DNA of 50,864 nt. Origin: Prevotella micans DSM 21469 = JCM 16134. Lineage in GTDB: Bacteria; Bacteroidota; Bacteroidia; Bacteroidales; Bacteroidaceae. This document shows positions 10,361 to 18,522 of the stretch, one piece after another. The notes under the pieces are model-generated. The model did not search any database. It was not told where the DNA came from and worked only from the letters and a program-made list of their open reading frames with translations. Where the stretch lies: the NCBI RefSeq assembly GCF_000614105.1, contig NZ_BAKH01000014.1:1-50864 (forward strand). The letters are read 5' to 3'. Position 1 is the first letter of the stretch. Each line of letters starts with the position of its first letter. A program made the position numbers and the translations under genes.

Positions 10361-10505
10361 TGGAAAAGGTTCGGATAACCGAGGCCCGCTCGAAGTCATC
10401 ACATTCCATTGTTCTAAATCAAGAAGATACGCTGCCTTTAGCCGAAACAATTTGATTCATATTCATTGGCCTCCGTGAAATACTTAGTAACACATTCAAT
10501 AATAG

Positions 10506-10655
10506 AATTGCGCCGGCTGGCAGTTGCCGATTGCTTGCCAATGGCAGGATGTCGACAACTTCATGTGGCAGAAAGTCTATGACGACTGGCTGGTGGCCAT
10601 CCGCAACCTGTCACATGATTTTTACATCATGATTCCCTCGAGCCGTACATGCTAG
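10506..10655 (+). pseudogene. Possible gene remnant, unidentified
   Basis: The 607-bp gap between ileS and the outer-membrane protein gene holds a short stretch of coding character: a frame from 10506 to the TAG at 10653-10655 that reads CQWQDVDNFMWQKVYDDW, then LVAIRNLSHDFYIMIPSS. It has more G+C and a less repetitive composition than the AT-rich flanks, but no start codon and no recognised family. It may be a decayed gene fragment or chance. The rest of the gap holds the ileS promoter and the hairpin at 10869-10902. Confidence 0.25.
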
Positions 10656-10868
10656 ATTGCTCTGAAATGCTGGATGGTGACATTCCAAGACTTTTTTCTT
10701 GATGGGCATACCATCTGTTGGTTCAATATAGATGCAACTCTAGTTGGCACAATATGGAATGACATAATTTTATGAATCAATTTGAGTTTTTGGAAGAAAA
10801 AATAAGTGTGTTTGTTACTTTTATTATATGCTCTAGTATAATTTTTATATATAATTTGAACTAAATGG

Positions 10869-10902
10869 AAAGAGGATATGCCAATTTCGGTATATCCTCT
10901 TT
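10869..10902 (-). terminator. Hairpin downstream of the outer-membrane barrel gene
   Basis: Arms AAAGAGGATATGCC and GGTATATCCTCTTT pair over 14 bp (one G-T) around a 6-base loop, 41 bp past the stop of the minus-strand barrel gene. The following bases on the minus strand are only moderately T-rich, so termination strength is uncertain. Confidence 0.6.
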
Positions 10903-10942
10903 TCATGCAATATGTTTGAATATTAATTGTATGTGTGATTTG

Positions 10943-13936
10943 TCATCGCCCACCAAATCTACCTCCTGGCGGAGGGCCACCGAACCGTTTATTTCCTCCA
11001 GGAGGTGGGCCACCTGGAGGTGGTCCGCCTGGTCCATCGCCTCCAGGACCGAAGTCGTTATTGTCGTCGCCCTTCCGCAATGTGCTTCGACCGCCGAAAA
11101 TGTTGAGATTGAAGGTTGCTTTGAGCATTGCATAGCTGTTTATGCTATTATACTCTGTATCGGTACGGCTCAAGGAGTTTATCACTCGAGAAAGATTACT
11201 CTGCTGACGTAGGATATCATAGAATTGGAGTGAAATCGTAAGCGCATTACCTCGCAACATGCTTTGTGATAGCTGTGCGTTCCACAAAAGCTCGTTTGAG
11301 TTGAGAGATGCATCGTTGTAGCCTCTTCTACTTTGTCTATGAATATCGGTTGAAAGACTCATTCCCCATGGAAGACTAAGCGAGATAGTTGTTCCATACG
11401 AGAACTGCCATGTATTTAGGTTACCCGAAGGCTGGAGATTATTGCGCGTATTGGTATAATTCAGTGAGCCATCGAGTTCTATATCAAACCATCCACTGCG
11501 ATAGCTGCTCGACAGCCGTTCGCCGATATTTAATGACTTGGTTATATTTTTCGACACTGCGCTTGACATATTTTGCTGAAGCAATCCGGCATATCGATTA
11601 AAGTCTGCGATTGTGAATGTATTTATGTTCCATACTCCAGCCGAGTCTACACTTGTGTTGAACATAAAAGCAGCATTTGCATCCCAGTTTCCATTTACGT
11701 TTACCGGTCGAACAGTCCGAGCGCCAGATGATGTTTCATACGTAACGCTGTTGCCGATAGCATTTTTTGTGGTGGAGAAGTGCGCAAAGGTCATCAACGA
11801 CTGTGAATGACTCTGTCTGAATGTGTTGTAGAAGAGTCTAAAGCGATTTGTAAAGGCGGGTTTAAGTCCGGGATTACCCACCGATATGTTTTGAGGGTCG
11901 GTATTATCTGTGATATCGAGCAATTGGCTCATTGAAGGCTGGGTTACGATGCCGCGATAGTTTATTCGCAGTTTGCTTTGTGTGTTGAATTTGTAGCGGA
12001 AATCCAACGTTGGGCTCCAGTTCACAACTCTCCTCGTGGTATCGATGTGAACGCCAAGATAATCCTGTGTGTAATCTGATTTAAGTGGCTGAACCATCAC
12101 TCCGGTATTAAGATTCCATTTGTCGCGAACCATTCGCAGTGTTAGCTGCATGTCGTGAGCATATGTTCTATATTCCGAGTATCTGCTAAGTCCTTTATCT
12201 AGATAATCTTCGAGTCGACGAGGCAAAAGGGTTAGATACGACGGCCACGAACGGTATTCGGGCGTTACGCTGTTAAAGAAACCGGTACCTAGATTTGAGA
12301 AGTCGTATGTATTTCGATCGCTTTTTGAGAAGTCGTACTTATACTGATAGCTAAATTGAAGATAAGTTTTCTTGGCGACAGGTTCGCTGTAGGTTCCTTG
12401 AATGGCATATCCGATGTTTTTAATGGGCATAAGATTGTATCGATATGCTTGATAAGTTGAATCTAGCCCTTGTGCATTCTTCAGAAGATAGTATTCTATG
12501 TCCTGCGTTGAGAAGGTTTGTGAGTCCGAATCGCCGTAGTTACCATCGAAGCGTAGCGTTATATTCCGTCCATTCCTGCCTATCTTACGGTTGATTTGCA
12601 ACATGGTTCCGAGTATCTTGTTGTCACCAAAGGTTATGGTGTTATTACGTTGATTGTTTACCACCAACCCTAAAGTTTTGATTTGCGCAATGGATGAGGT
12701 TCCCAGCGGATCTGTTACATGCTCATAAGGATCTGATGTGAATGCTGCCGACGAGCTTCGATTGATTCCATCGCTCTTGCTTAACTGTAATCGTGGACGA
12801 AACATGATATTCCATGCCGAATCTGGTGACCATTCTAACCTGAATCTACCATCCCAACTGTCTGTTCGAGTGTATTCTTGCATGAGTTTATTAGAGAAAG
12901 AGCCATTTTGAGCTACAAAATTCTCTGACGACACTCGTGCATTAAGGTCGCTGTTAGAATGATTCCACCGTAAACTGCCATCCCACTGCAAGGTTGAGCC
13001 ATTATCGTAGTTGATATTCAATCCAACCATCTTCGTTGCATTCAGTCCATCACGTCGTCCACCGAACGGACCGCCTCCGCGAGGGCCGCCACCGCCGAAT
13101 CCCATATCATTTACGTTATTTGCCGAACCGAACAGCATTGATTTTATCTTATCATTAAAGTATCCGCCCATCGCTCGCTCCGAATATCGTCCCTTGGAAC
13201 CTATGCTTAAGTCGATGTTTGTGAGTATGCCACGATTCATTCCTTTCTTTACACCGAAATCCAGAACCGTTGTCTCCTCTCCATCATCTATTCCGGTTAC
13301 TCGCGCAAGGTCACTCTGCTGATCGTATGACTTTACCTTATCAACGATTGAGGTGGGAAGGTTCTTAAGCGCAGTCTTCGTATCGCCGGTCATGAATTCC
13401 TTCCCGTCGATTAGTATTTTCTTTACCTCTTTACCATTAATTTTTATAGTTCCATCCGAGCTAACTTCTGCGCCAGGAAGTAGTTTTACCAGCGCCTCTA
13501 CCGTTGAGCCTTCTGGAACTCGATAGGCCGATACATTATATTGAAATGTGTCTTCCTTCAGAACCACTTTCGATGCACTACCTGTAACAGTGACTTCTTT
13601 CAGGAGGTGCGAATCAGTTTTAAATACTAGTTGACCTAGGTTTACGTCCTGATTATCGACAATCCTAACATTCCTAGAAATGTTTTTATAACCTATGAAT
13701 GATGCCTGAACAATATATTCGCCTGCCTCTGGTGCCTGCAAACTGAATTTGCCATTATCATCCGATGTCGTTCCTGTGGCGTAAGTGCTATCCTTTCTTA
13801 GTAATTGAACTACGGCATACTGAACTTTTTCATTCGATTGACCATCTAGAAGCTCGCCGGTAATTGTTTTATTTTGTCCAAATACCTGAACAATTGACAG
13901 AATAAAGAAAATTATTAACCAAATTTTCTTTTTCAT
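10943..13936 (-). CDS. TonB-dependent-receptor-like outer-membrane beta-barrel protein
   Basis: A 997-aa protein. A signal peptide (residues 1-20, MKKKIWLIIFFILSIVQVFG) is followed by a carboxypeptidase-regulatory-like domain (about 24-110; GELLDGQSNEKVQYAVVQL, GKFSLQAPEAGEYIVQ). A plug-like domain comes next (about 115-235; LKEVTVTGSASKV, IKINGKEVKKILIDGKEF, LKNLPTSIVDKVKSYDQ), then a long barrel of the OMP_b-brl_3 type. Two Gly-rich segments are odd: a GFGGGGPRGGGPFGG insert near residue 277 and a Pro/Gly-rich tail (GGPPPGGPPPGG repeats, ending FGGR) after the barrel, so the protein does not end in the usual aromatic strand. The substrate cannot be told. No SusD partner is present. It follows a small lipoprotein gene by 6 bp, so the two are co-transcribed. 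Confidence 0.88.
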   Translation of the reverse strand: MKKKIWLIIFFILSIVQVFGQNKTITGELLDGQSNEKVQYAVVQLLRKDSTYATGTTSDDNGKFSLQAPEAGEYIVQASFIGYKNISRNVRIVDNQDVNLGQLVFKTDSHLLKEVTVTGSASKVVLKEDTFQYNVSAYRVPEGSTVEALVKLLPGAEVSSDGTIKINGKEVKKILIDGKEFMTGDTKTALKNLPTSIVDKVKSYDQQSDLARVTGIDDGEETTVLDFGVKKGMNRGILTNIDLSIGSKGRYSERAMGGYFNDKIKSMLFGSANNVNDMGFGGGGPRGGGPFGGRRDGLNATKMVGLNINYDNGSTLQWDGSLRWNHSNSDLNARVSSENFVAQNGSFSNKLMQEYTRTDSWDGRFRLEWSPDSAWNIMFRPRLQLSKSDGINRSSSAAFTSDPYEHVTDPLGTSSIAQIKTLGLVVNNQRNNTITFGDNKILGTMLQINRKIGRNGRNITLRFDGNYGDSDSQTFSTQDIEYYLLKNAQGLDSTYQAYRYNLMPIKNIGYAIQGTYSEPVAKKTYLQFSYQYKYDFSKSDRNTYDFSNLGTGFFNSVTPEYRSWPSYLTLLPRRLEDYLDKGLSRYSEYRTYAHDMQLTLRMVRDKWNLNTGVMVQPLKSDYTQDYLGVHIDTTRRVVNWSPTLDFRYKFNTQSKLRINYRGIVTQPSMSQLLDITDNTDPQNISVGNPGLKPAFTNRFRLFYNTFRQSHSQSLMTFAHFSTTKNAIGNSVTYETSSGARTVRPVNVNGNWDANAAFMFNTSVDSAGVWNINTFTIADFNRYAGLLQQNMSSAVSKNITKSLNIGERLSSSYRSGWFDIELDGSLNYTNTRNNLQPSGNLNTWQFSYGTTISLSLPWGMSLSTDIHRQSRRGYNDASLNSNELLWNAQLSQSMLRGNALTISLQFYDILRQQSNLSRVINSLSRTDTEYNSINSYAMLKATFNLNIFGGRSTLRKGDDNNDFGPGGDGPGGPPPGGPPPGGNKRFGGPPPGGRFGGR

Positions 13937-13942
13937 AAGTAA

Positions 13943-14554
13943 TTACCATTTACTAACCATATTGACCAATCGTGTTGCCGACTTTTTATACTTCTTTGGA
14001 TATATCGCAACAAGCACTAAAGCATGGTCAACATTTTCGCCAACGGTTATTTTACGTTTTAGATAGAAAATCCTACCATCTGATACGTATCCAGACCATA
14101 TTTGCTTTGACGGCGAATGATAAGTTATGCTTTGAATATTCACAAAGGGTGCTATCTCTACATTGGGCTTTGGGAAACAATCATCCATGGTAGCCCACGC
14201 ACCATAAAATCTGTAGCAAATCATAACATCGTTCCACGAATACGTGTCATACGTCCCTAAACCATCATCGCCGTATTTCTCCTCAAACTTCATGAACTTT
14301 GGAACCATAAATCCAGATGATGTCCGTACCGTAGTCGACTTATCAAGCTGTTCTGCTAACTCATCGCTTGATGTCCTGACAGGCTCCTTTACCTCTGTGT
14401 CAATATCGGCAACTTTAGTTTCAATAACTCTGTTGTCTGTTTGAATCATAGCTTTAACAGAGTCTTTAATCTCTTTTGGCTGTTTGGTTTCTTGCTTGCA
14501 TCCCGATACTAACGAAACTGCAAGTGCAAGTACAAGAATAGAATGTTGTTTCAT
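13943..14554 (-). CDS. Lipoprotein of unknown function
   Basis: A 203-aa protein with a type II signal peptide and lipobox LVSGC (Cys19), followed by a charged, disordered linker (about 20-85, rich in K, E, T and D). A globular domain covers 90-203 (FMKFEEKYGDDGLGTYDTYSW, VMICYRFYGAWATMDDCFP, GRIFYLKRKITVGENVDHALVLV). No known family was recognised. It is the first gene of a two-gene unit with the outer-membrane barrel protein, so it may help that protein from the periplasmic face. A TATATTTG -7 box lies 45 bp upstream. Confidence 0.75.
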   Translation of the reverse strand: MKQHSILVLALAVSLVSGCKQETKQPKEIKDSVKAMIQTDNRVIETKVADIDTEVKEPVRTSSDELAEQLDKSTTVRTSSGFMVPKFMKFEEKYGDDGLGTYDTYSWNDVMICYRFYGAWATMDDCFPKPNVEIAPFVNIQSITYHSPSKQIWSGYVSDGRIFYLKRKITVGENVDHALVLVAIYPKKYKKSATRLVNMVSKW

Positions 14555-14598
14555 TTAAATATAACTGTTACTTATTTACCTAACATATTGATTGCTTG

Positions 14599-14606
14599 CA
14601 AATATA
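14599..14606 (-). promoter_or_regulatory. -7 box (TATATTTG) of the lipoprotein/barrel unit
   Basis: TATATTTG on the minus strand fits TAnnTTTG, about 45 bp before the ATG at 14554. Confidence 0.55.
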
Positions 14607-14902
14607 CTAATTAAATCTGAGACTAACAGTACTAAACCTATTAATTAATACATTTAATTCACTATACATACTTTTTAGTTCTTCGTACAGTCTGTTAGTA
14701 TTGCTAATCGATATGAAATCTATAACCAGGCAAAATGCTTGAAGAAAGTTTTATTTGTCATTACCGATTGATTGACCATTCTAACCGATGGATACACCTA
14801 TGTTTGTTATTCAATTTTATTGAGTGAACAATAAACTCATGTATATTTTTAACTTAAGCAAACTGTTATGATGAAAAATTACCCGTGTTTGTTATCCCGC
14901 AA

Positions 14903-15265
14903 TATGTTTAAATACTAAATACAGGTGCGTTTAGCCTTATGCAGTATGTGCAATGTTAAAACGCAGGTGTGTTTTTGATTCAATCAATATGTTGAATATT
15001 AAAACGCAGGTGTGTTTTCTATTTAAGAAATATGTGTAAGTTGAAACTTAGATAAGGTTGGCATTTCTGCAGTCTGCATGAATAGAAAACACACCTGCGT
15101 TTTCCATTTCAGCAGTATGTTTGAATAGAATTTCACCTGCATCCGCTATTTCCGCATCATGCATAAGTATAAAACACACCTGTGTTTCCTGTTTATGCAG
15201 TGTGTTTGACTGTAAAACATACCTGCGTCAGGCATTTCTGCAATATGTCCGATTATCAAAATGAC
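14903..15265. repeat. 42-43-bp tandem array with an inverting core (about 9 units)
   Basis: Units of 42-43 bp have an 18-bp core at 14915, 14958, 15001, 15043 (degenerate), 15086, 15129, 15171, 15214 and about 15258, separated by spacers such as GCAGTATGT. Cores 1-3 read AAAACGCAGGTGTGTTTT or close; cores 5-8 read the reverse complement, AAAACACACCTGCGTTTT or close. The spacer keeps one orientation throughout. The core ends (AAAAC/GTTTT) are inverted repeats around an 8-bp centre, so each unit can also form a small hairpin. The array lies between two minus-strand units (lipoprotein start at 14554, trmN6 stop at 15266). The stretch 14607-14900 holds nothing I recognise. Confidence 0.88.
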
Positions 15266-15952
15266 CTATAGATAGAAGTCGGCAGTTAGATTTGCATACC
15301 ATTCCGAACGTTCGCCGCTATCTGTAAGTAGTGTCTGACTTTCATATTTGATGAAAGTTGGAATCAATCGGAACTCCAGAAGATAGCGGAAAGGTGATTT
15401 TCCAATCTTCGACCTTAATGCAAGACTGCGCGAGAGTGAGAAACCTTGCAAAATAGCCTCTTGCTCAACGGCGTTCTTAGTTTCGGTAGGCAATATGACT
15501 GAAAAGTAACCGTTTGGTTTTAAAAAATGCCTTGCTCTTTCAATCAGCTCACTAAATTCTAGTGTGTCAGCATGCCTAGCTATGTTTCTCTTATGGTTTT
15601 CGCTTCTCATTGAGTTCATAAAGAATGGTGGATTGCTAACAATGGCGTCGTAAGTCTTTGAGCTTTCAAATTCCTGAAAGGATGAAGCGTAGACATCAAT
15701 CCTGCTGCCAAATGGAGAACCATCTGCGTTTTCGCGAGCTTGCTCTGCAGAGTCTTGATCGATGTCGATAGCGTCGACGTGAGCTCCCGGATATCTTTGG
15801 GCCATCATCATAGCAATCACTCCCGTTCCCGTACCCACATCGAGTATCTGCTCACCGCCTTCCGCCCATGCCCCAAGCAGAACGCCATCCGTTCCTACTT
15901 TCATTGCGCATCGATTTTGCTCGATGGTGAATAGCTTGAAAGCAAATGCCAT
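15266..15952 (-). CDS. trmN6: tRNA1(Val) (adenine37-N6)-methyltransferase
   Basis: A 228-aa SAM-dependent methyltransferase of the TrmN6/YfiC family, which methylates A37 of tRNA1(Val). The SAM site is LDVGTGTGVIAMMMAQR (38-53), the acidic residue follows in DAIDID, and the catalytic amino-methyltransferase motif NPPF is at 107-110. The N-terminus (FAFKLFTIEQNRCAMKVGTD) is typical of the family. Its ATG shares one base with the stop codon of the lipid-kinase gene (TAATG), so the two are translationally coupled. The stop is at the edge of the repeat array. Confidence 0.92.
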   Translation of the reverse strand: MAFAFKLFTIEQNRCAMKVGTDGVLLGAWAEGGEQILDVGTGTGVIAMMMAQRYPGAHVDAIDIDQDSAEQARENADGSPFGSRIDVYASSFQEFESSKTYDAIVSNPPFFMNSMRSENHKRNIARHADTLEFSELIERARHFLKPNGYFSVILPTETKNAVEQEAILQGFSLSRSLALRSKIGKSPFRYLLEFRLIPTFIKYESQTLLTDSGERSEWYANLTADFYL

Positions 15953-16980
15953 TAAATGTTGAGTTTCCTAAGGATTATTTTGTTCAGAGCCTGAAACTTT
16001 CGGCTCTGGCGAGTGATGTCACGCCTAATGAGGTCGATGTTGAAGAACAATTCGGAGAAAGCATTTTGTACGGCGTTGGGTTGACGTTGTTCTTTATCGC
16101 CGTGTGCGTTCACGATGATGTTTATTCCTTTCGGGACAAGGGAAATGTCAACGTCGGCGTCAGTCATTATAGGGTCGCCATCATAGTGAATTACGCCGGG
16201 TTCAGAGCGATGAATGTGAATGTGGCGAGCTTTGAAAGTTTTTATTTTGAGATTCTTGTCGAGAGTCTTGTTGAACAGTTCGATGGCAACCTGCGGGGCT
16301 TCTAGCACATCGAACGGTTCCATTATTATAATGTCCAGCAATCCGTCGCTCATCGATGCTTGCGGTGCTATGTAGGCGTTATTTCCGTATTGCGATGCGT
16401 TTGCAATCGAGATTAGAAATGCTTTGTATTTATAGGTTCCGTCATCAGCCTCGATTTCATATGTCTGCGGTTCATACTTCAATCCTTCTTCCAAAACCTT
16501 TTGCACGTAGGTTATCGGACCGCGTTTTCCGGCTTCAGCAAACTTCATTGAAATGAAGGCATCGAATCCCATTCCACAGGTGCAAAAAAAAGGAATATTA
16601 TTGATTGTTCCGTAGTCGAGGCGATGCACTTTGTATTCGTTGATGATGTCGATACTTTTCTTGATGTTTATCGGCAGAACCAAATGACGTGCTAATCCGT
16701 TGCCTGATCCACACGGAATAATTCCCAACGCTGTATCGGTGTTCACTAGTGCTCGTCCAACTTCATTTACGGTCCCGTCGCCTCCTACAGCTACAACCAC
16801 TTCGGCTCCTTCGTCCACAGCTTTTTTGGCGAGTTCTGTGGCATGACCGGGATATTCGGTTGGCGCAACACAGAAATCGAACTTGTTTTTATCGAGTCGT
16901 TTCTCGATTAAACCTGGGATTCCCACCTTGCTCACCGTACCCGAAATAGGATTCATGATAAAAACGATGTTCTTCTTCAT
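15952..16980 (-). CDS. Diacylglycerol-kinase-family lipid kinase
   Basis: A 342-aa protein of the DAGK catalytic family (DgkB/YegS/sphingosine-kinase fold). The nucleotide loop GGDGT is at 66-70, GSGNGLARH at 91-99, and the start MNPISGT is typical. No signal peptide; probably peripheral at the inner membrane. The family phosphorylates diacylglycerol, sphingoid bases or ceramide, and sequence alone does not decide the substrate. It diverges from spt, the first enzyme of sphingolipid synthesis, across a 191-bp region with a promoter for each, which makes a sphingoid or ceramide lipid substrate an attractive inference. Coupled to trmN6 downstream. Confidence 0.85.
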   Translation of the reverse strand: MKKNIVFIMNPISGTVSKVGIPGLIEKRLDKNKFDFCVAPTEYPGHATELAKKAVDEGAEVVVAVGGDGTVNEVGRALVNTDTALGIIPCGSGNGLARHLVLPINIKKSIDIINEYKVHRLDYGTINNIPFFCTCGMGFDAFISMKFAEAGKRGPITYVQKVLEEGLKYEPQTYEIEADDGTYKYKAFLISIANASQYGNNAYIAPQASMSDGLLDIIIMEPFDVLEAPQVAIELFNKTLDKNLKIKTFKARHIHIHRSEPGVIHYDGDPIMTDADVDISLVPKGINIIVNAHGDKEQRQPNAVQNAFSELFFNIDLIRRDITRQSRKFQALNKIILRKLNI

Positions 16981-17013
16981 ACCTTAATTATCAATCTATT
17001 GAAAATTCAGAAA

Positions 17014-17021
17014 CAAAAATA
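17014..17021 (-). promoter_or_regulatory. -7 box (TATTTTTG) for the lipid kinase
   Basis: TATTTTTG on the minus strand fits TAnnTTTG, 33 bp before the kinase ATG. It is arranged back to back with the spt promoter. Confidence 0.5.
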
Positions 17022-17116
17022 CTAACTAAATTCCACCTCTCGCACAGCCCCTTTATAACAATGATCCAGAGAGGCTAATTTCAAAAGACTCCACATCGTT
17101 TTCTAACCAAAATATA

Positions 17117-17124
17117 TATCTTTG
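17117..17124 (+). promoter_or_regulatory. -7 box (TATCTTTG) for spt
   Basis: TATCTTTG matches the Bacteroidetes -7 consensus, 47 bp before the ATG at 17172. The upstream TTTTC at about 17099 is a poor -33 candidate at the right distance. Confidence 0.6.
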
Positions 17125-17171
17125 CAGCCTAAATATAAGGGCATAAGCTCTAAACACCTTTATAATTTATA

Positions 17172-18361
17172 ATGGGACAATTACAAGACAAATACAAGAA
17201 CTACCGTGATCCGCAGAAATATATTCAAGCAGGAGTTTATCCGTATTTCCGCGAAATAACAAGCAAGCAAGGAACAGAAGTGACAGATATAGACGGACAT
17301 AAGATTCTTATGTTCGGTTCGAATGCTTATACAGGACTCACAAACGACGAGCGGGTTATAGCAGCAGCACAGAGAGCTCTGGAAAAATATGGTACGGGAT
17401 GCGCAGGAAGCAGATTCCTCAACGGAACACTCGACTTACATGTTCAGCTTGAAAAAGAATTGGCAGAATTCGAAAATAAGGATGAGGTACTTTGCTTCTC
17501 TACCGGATTTGCCGTAAATGCTGGAGTGATTGCTATGGTTGTTGGACGTGGAGATTATATCATTTGTGACGATCGTGACCATGCCAGTATAGTAGACGGA
17601 CGTAGGCTAAGTTTTGCAACTCAGTTACATTACAAGCACAACGATATGCAAGACCTCGAAAGAGTATTGCAGAAATTGCCTCAAGAAGCTATCAAACTCA
17701 TCATTGTGGATGGAGTGTTTTCGATGGAGGGTGATTTGGCAAAGCTGCCCGAAATCATAGAACTCAAGAAAAAATATAATTGCTCCGTGATGGTTGACGA
17801 AGCTCACGGATTAGGAGTGTTCGGTAGACAAGGACGCGGAGTGTGCGATCACTTTGGAGTGACTGACGACGTTGACTTATCATGGGGACATTCTCGAAGA
17901 GCATGGCTTCTATAGGCGGATTCATAGCCGGTGATAGTGATACTATAAACTTCCTTCGTCACACATGTCGTACTTATATCTTCTCGGCTAGTAACACACC
18001 ATCGGCCACAGCTGCAGCTCTTGAAGCGTTGCATATAATTCAGGCTGAACCTGAACGACAGGAACGTCTATGGACTGTTACAAACTATGCTTTGAAGCGC
18101 TTTCGCGAAGAAAGATTTGAGATTGGTGAAACTGAAAGTCCGATTATTCCGCTCTATGTACGCGACATTGATAAAACTTTTCTCGTAACTAAGATGGCTT
18201 ATGAGGCTGGCGTTTTTATCAACCCAGTGATTCCGCCTGCTTGTGCTCCTCAAGACACTTTGGTTCGTTTCGCCCTTATGGCTACCCACACTGAAGAGCA
18301 AGTTGAGCGTGGAGTTCAAGCCTTAAAGAAAATTTTCAAAGAGCAAGGAGTGATAAAATAA
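17172..18361 (+). CDS. spt: Serine palmitoyltransferase (one frame break)
   Basis: A PLP enzyme of the alpha-oxoamine synthase family (about 396 aa). It condenses serine with a fatty acyl-CoA to 3-ketosphinganine, the first step of sphingolipid synthesis. The sequence follows the Bacteroides SPT type closely: GVYPYFREITSKQGTE, MFGSNAYTGLTNDERV, GSRFLNGTLDLHVQLEKELA, DDRDHASIVDGRRLSF, VDEAHGLGVFGRQGRG, and the PLP-lysine motif GTFSKSMASIGGF. The alternatives Kbl and BioF share the fold, but the GVYPYFREI start and NPVIPPACAPQDTLVR end favour SPT. The frame breaks near 17879, where restoring one A gives DVDLIMGTFSK. Diverges from a lipid kinase; ends in a terminator at 18391. Confidence 0.92.
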
Positions 18362-18390
18362 AGAATTGTTTGTATTCTTTTATTCCCCAA

Positions 18391-18419
18391 GGCTGTTCGA
18401 TTTTCGGGCAGTCTTTTTT
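18391..18419 (+). terminator. Rho-independent terminator of spt
   Basis: Stem GGCTGTTCGA with TCGGGCAGTC (10 bp, three G-U) is followed by TTTTTT at 18414-18419, 30 bp past the spt stop. Confidence 0.85.
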
Positions 18420-18445
18420 ATAGTTTGTTTCTGAATGGATGAGAT

Positions 18446-18491
18446 AATAAAAAAGATATCCCCTTCCTGCTACAATAAAGCTAGGAAAGGG
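18446..18491 (-). terminator. Terminator of tnaA
   Basis: On the minus strand, CCCTTTCCT-like and AGGAAGGGG arms (18483-18491, 18460-18468; one mismatch) precede a T-run, the complement of 18446-18455. It faces the spt terminator, so the convergent units are insulated. Confidence 0.75.
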
Positions 18492-18522
18492 AATCCTTGA
18501 TATATTTAAAAAAACTTGAAGA

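Noticed and set aside
17172..18361. Glycine C-acetyltransferase or BioF
   Set aside because: Same fold, but the N-terminal GVYPYFREI motif, C-terminal NPVIPPACAPQDTLVR and the neighbouring lipid kinase match serine palmitoyltransferase better.
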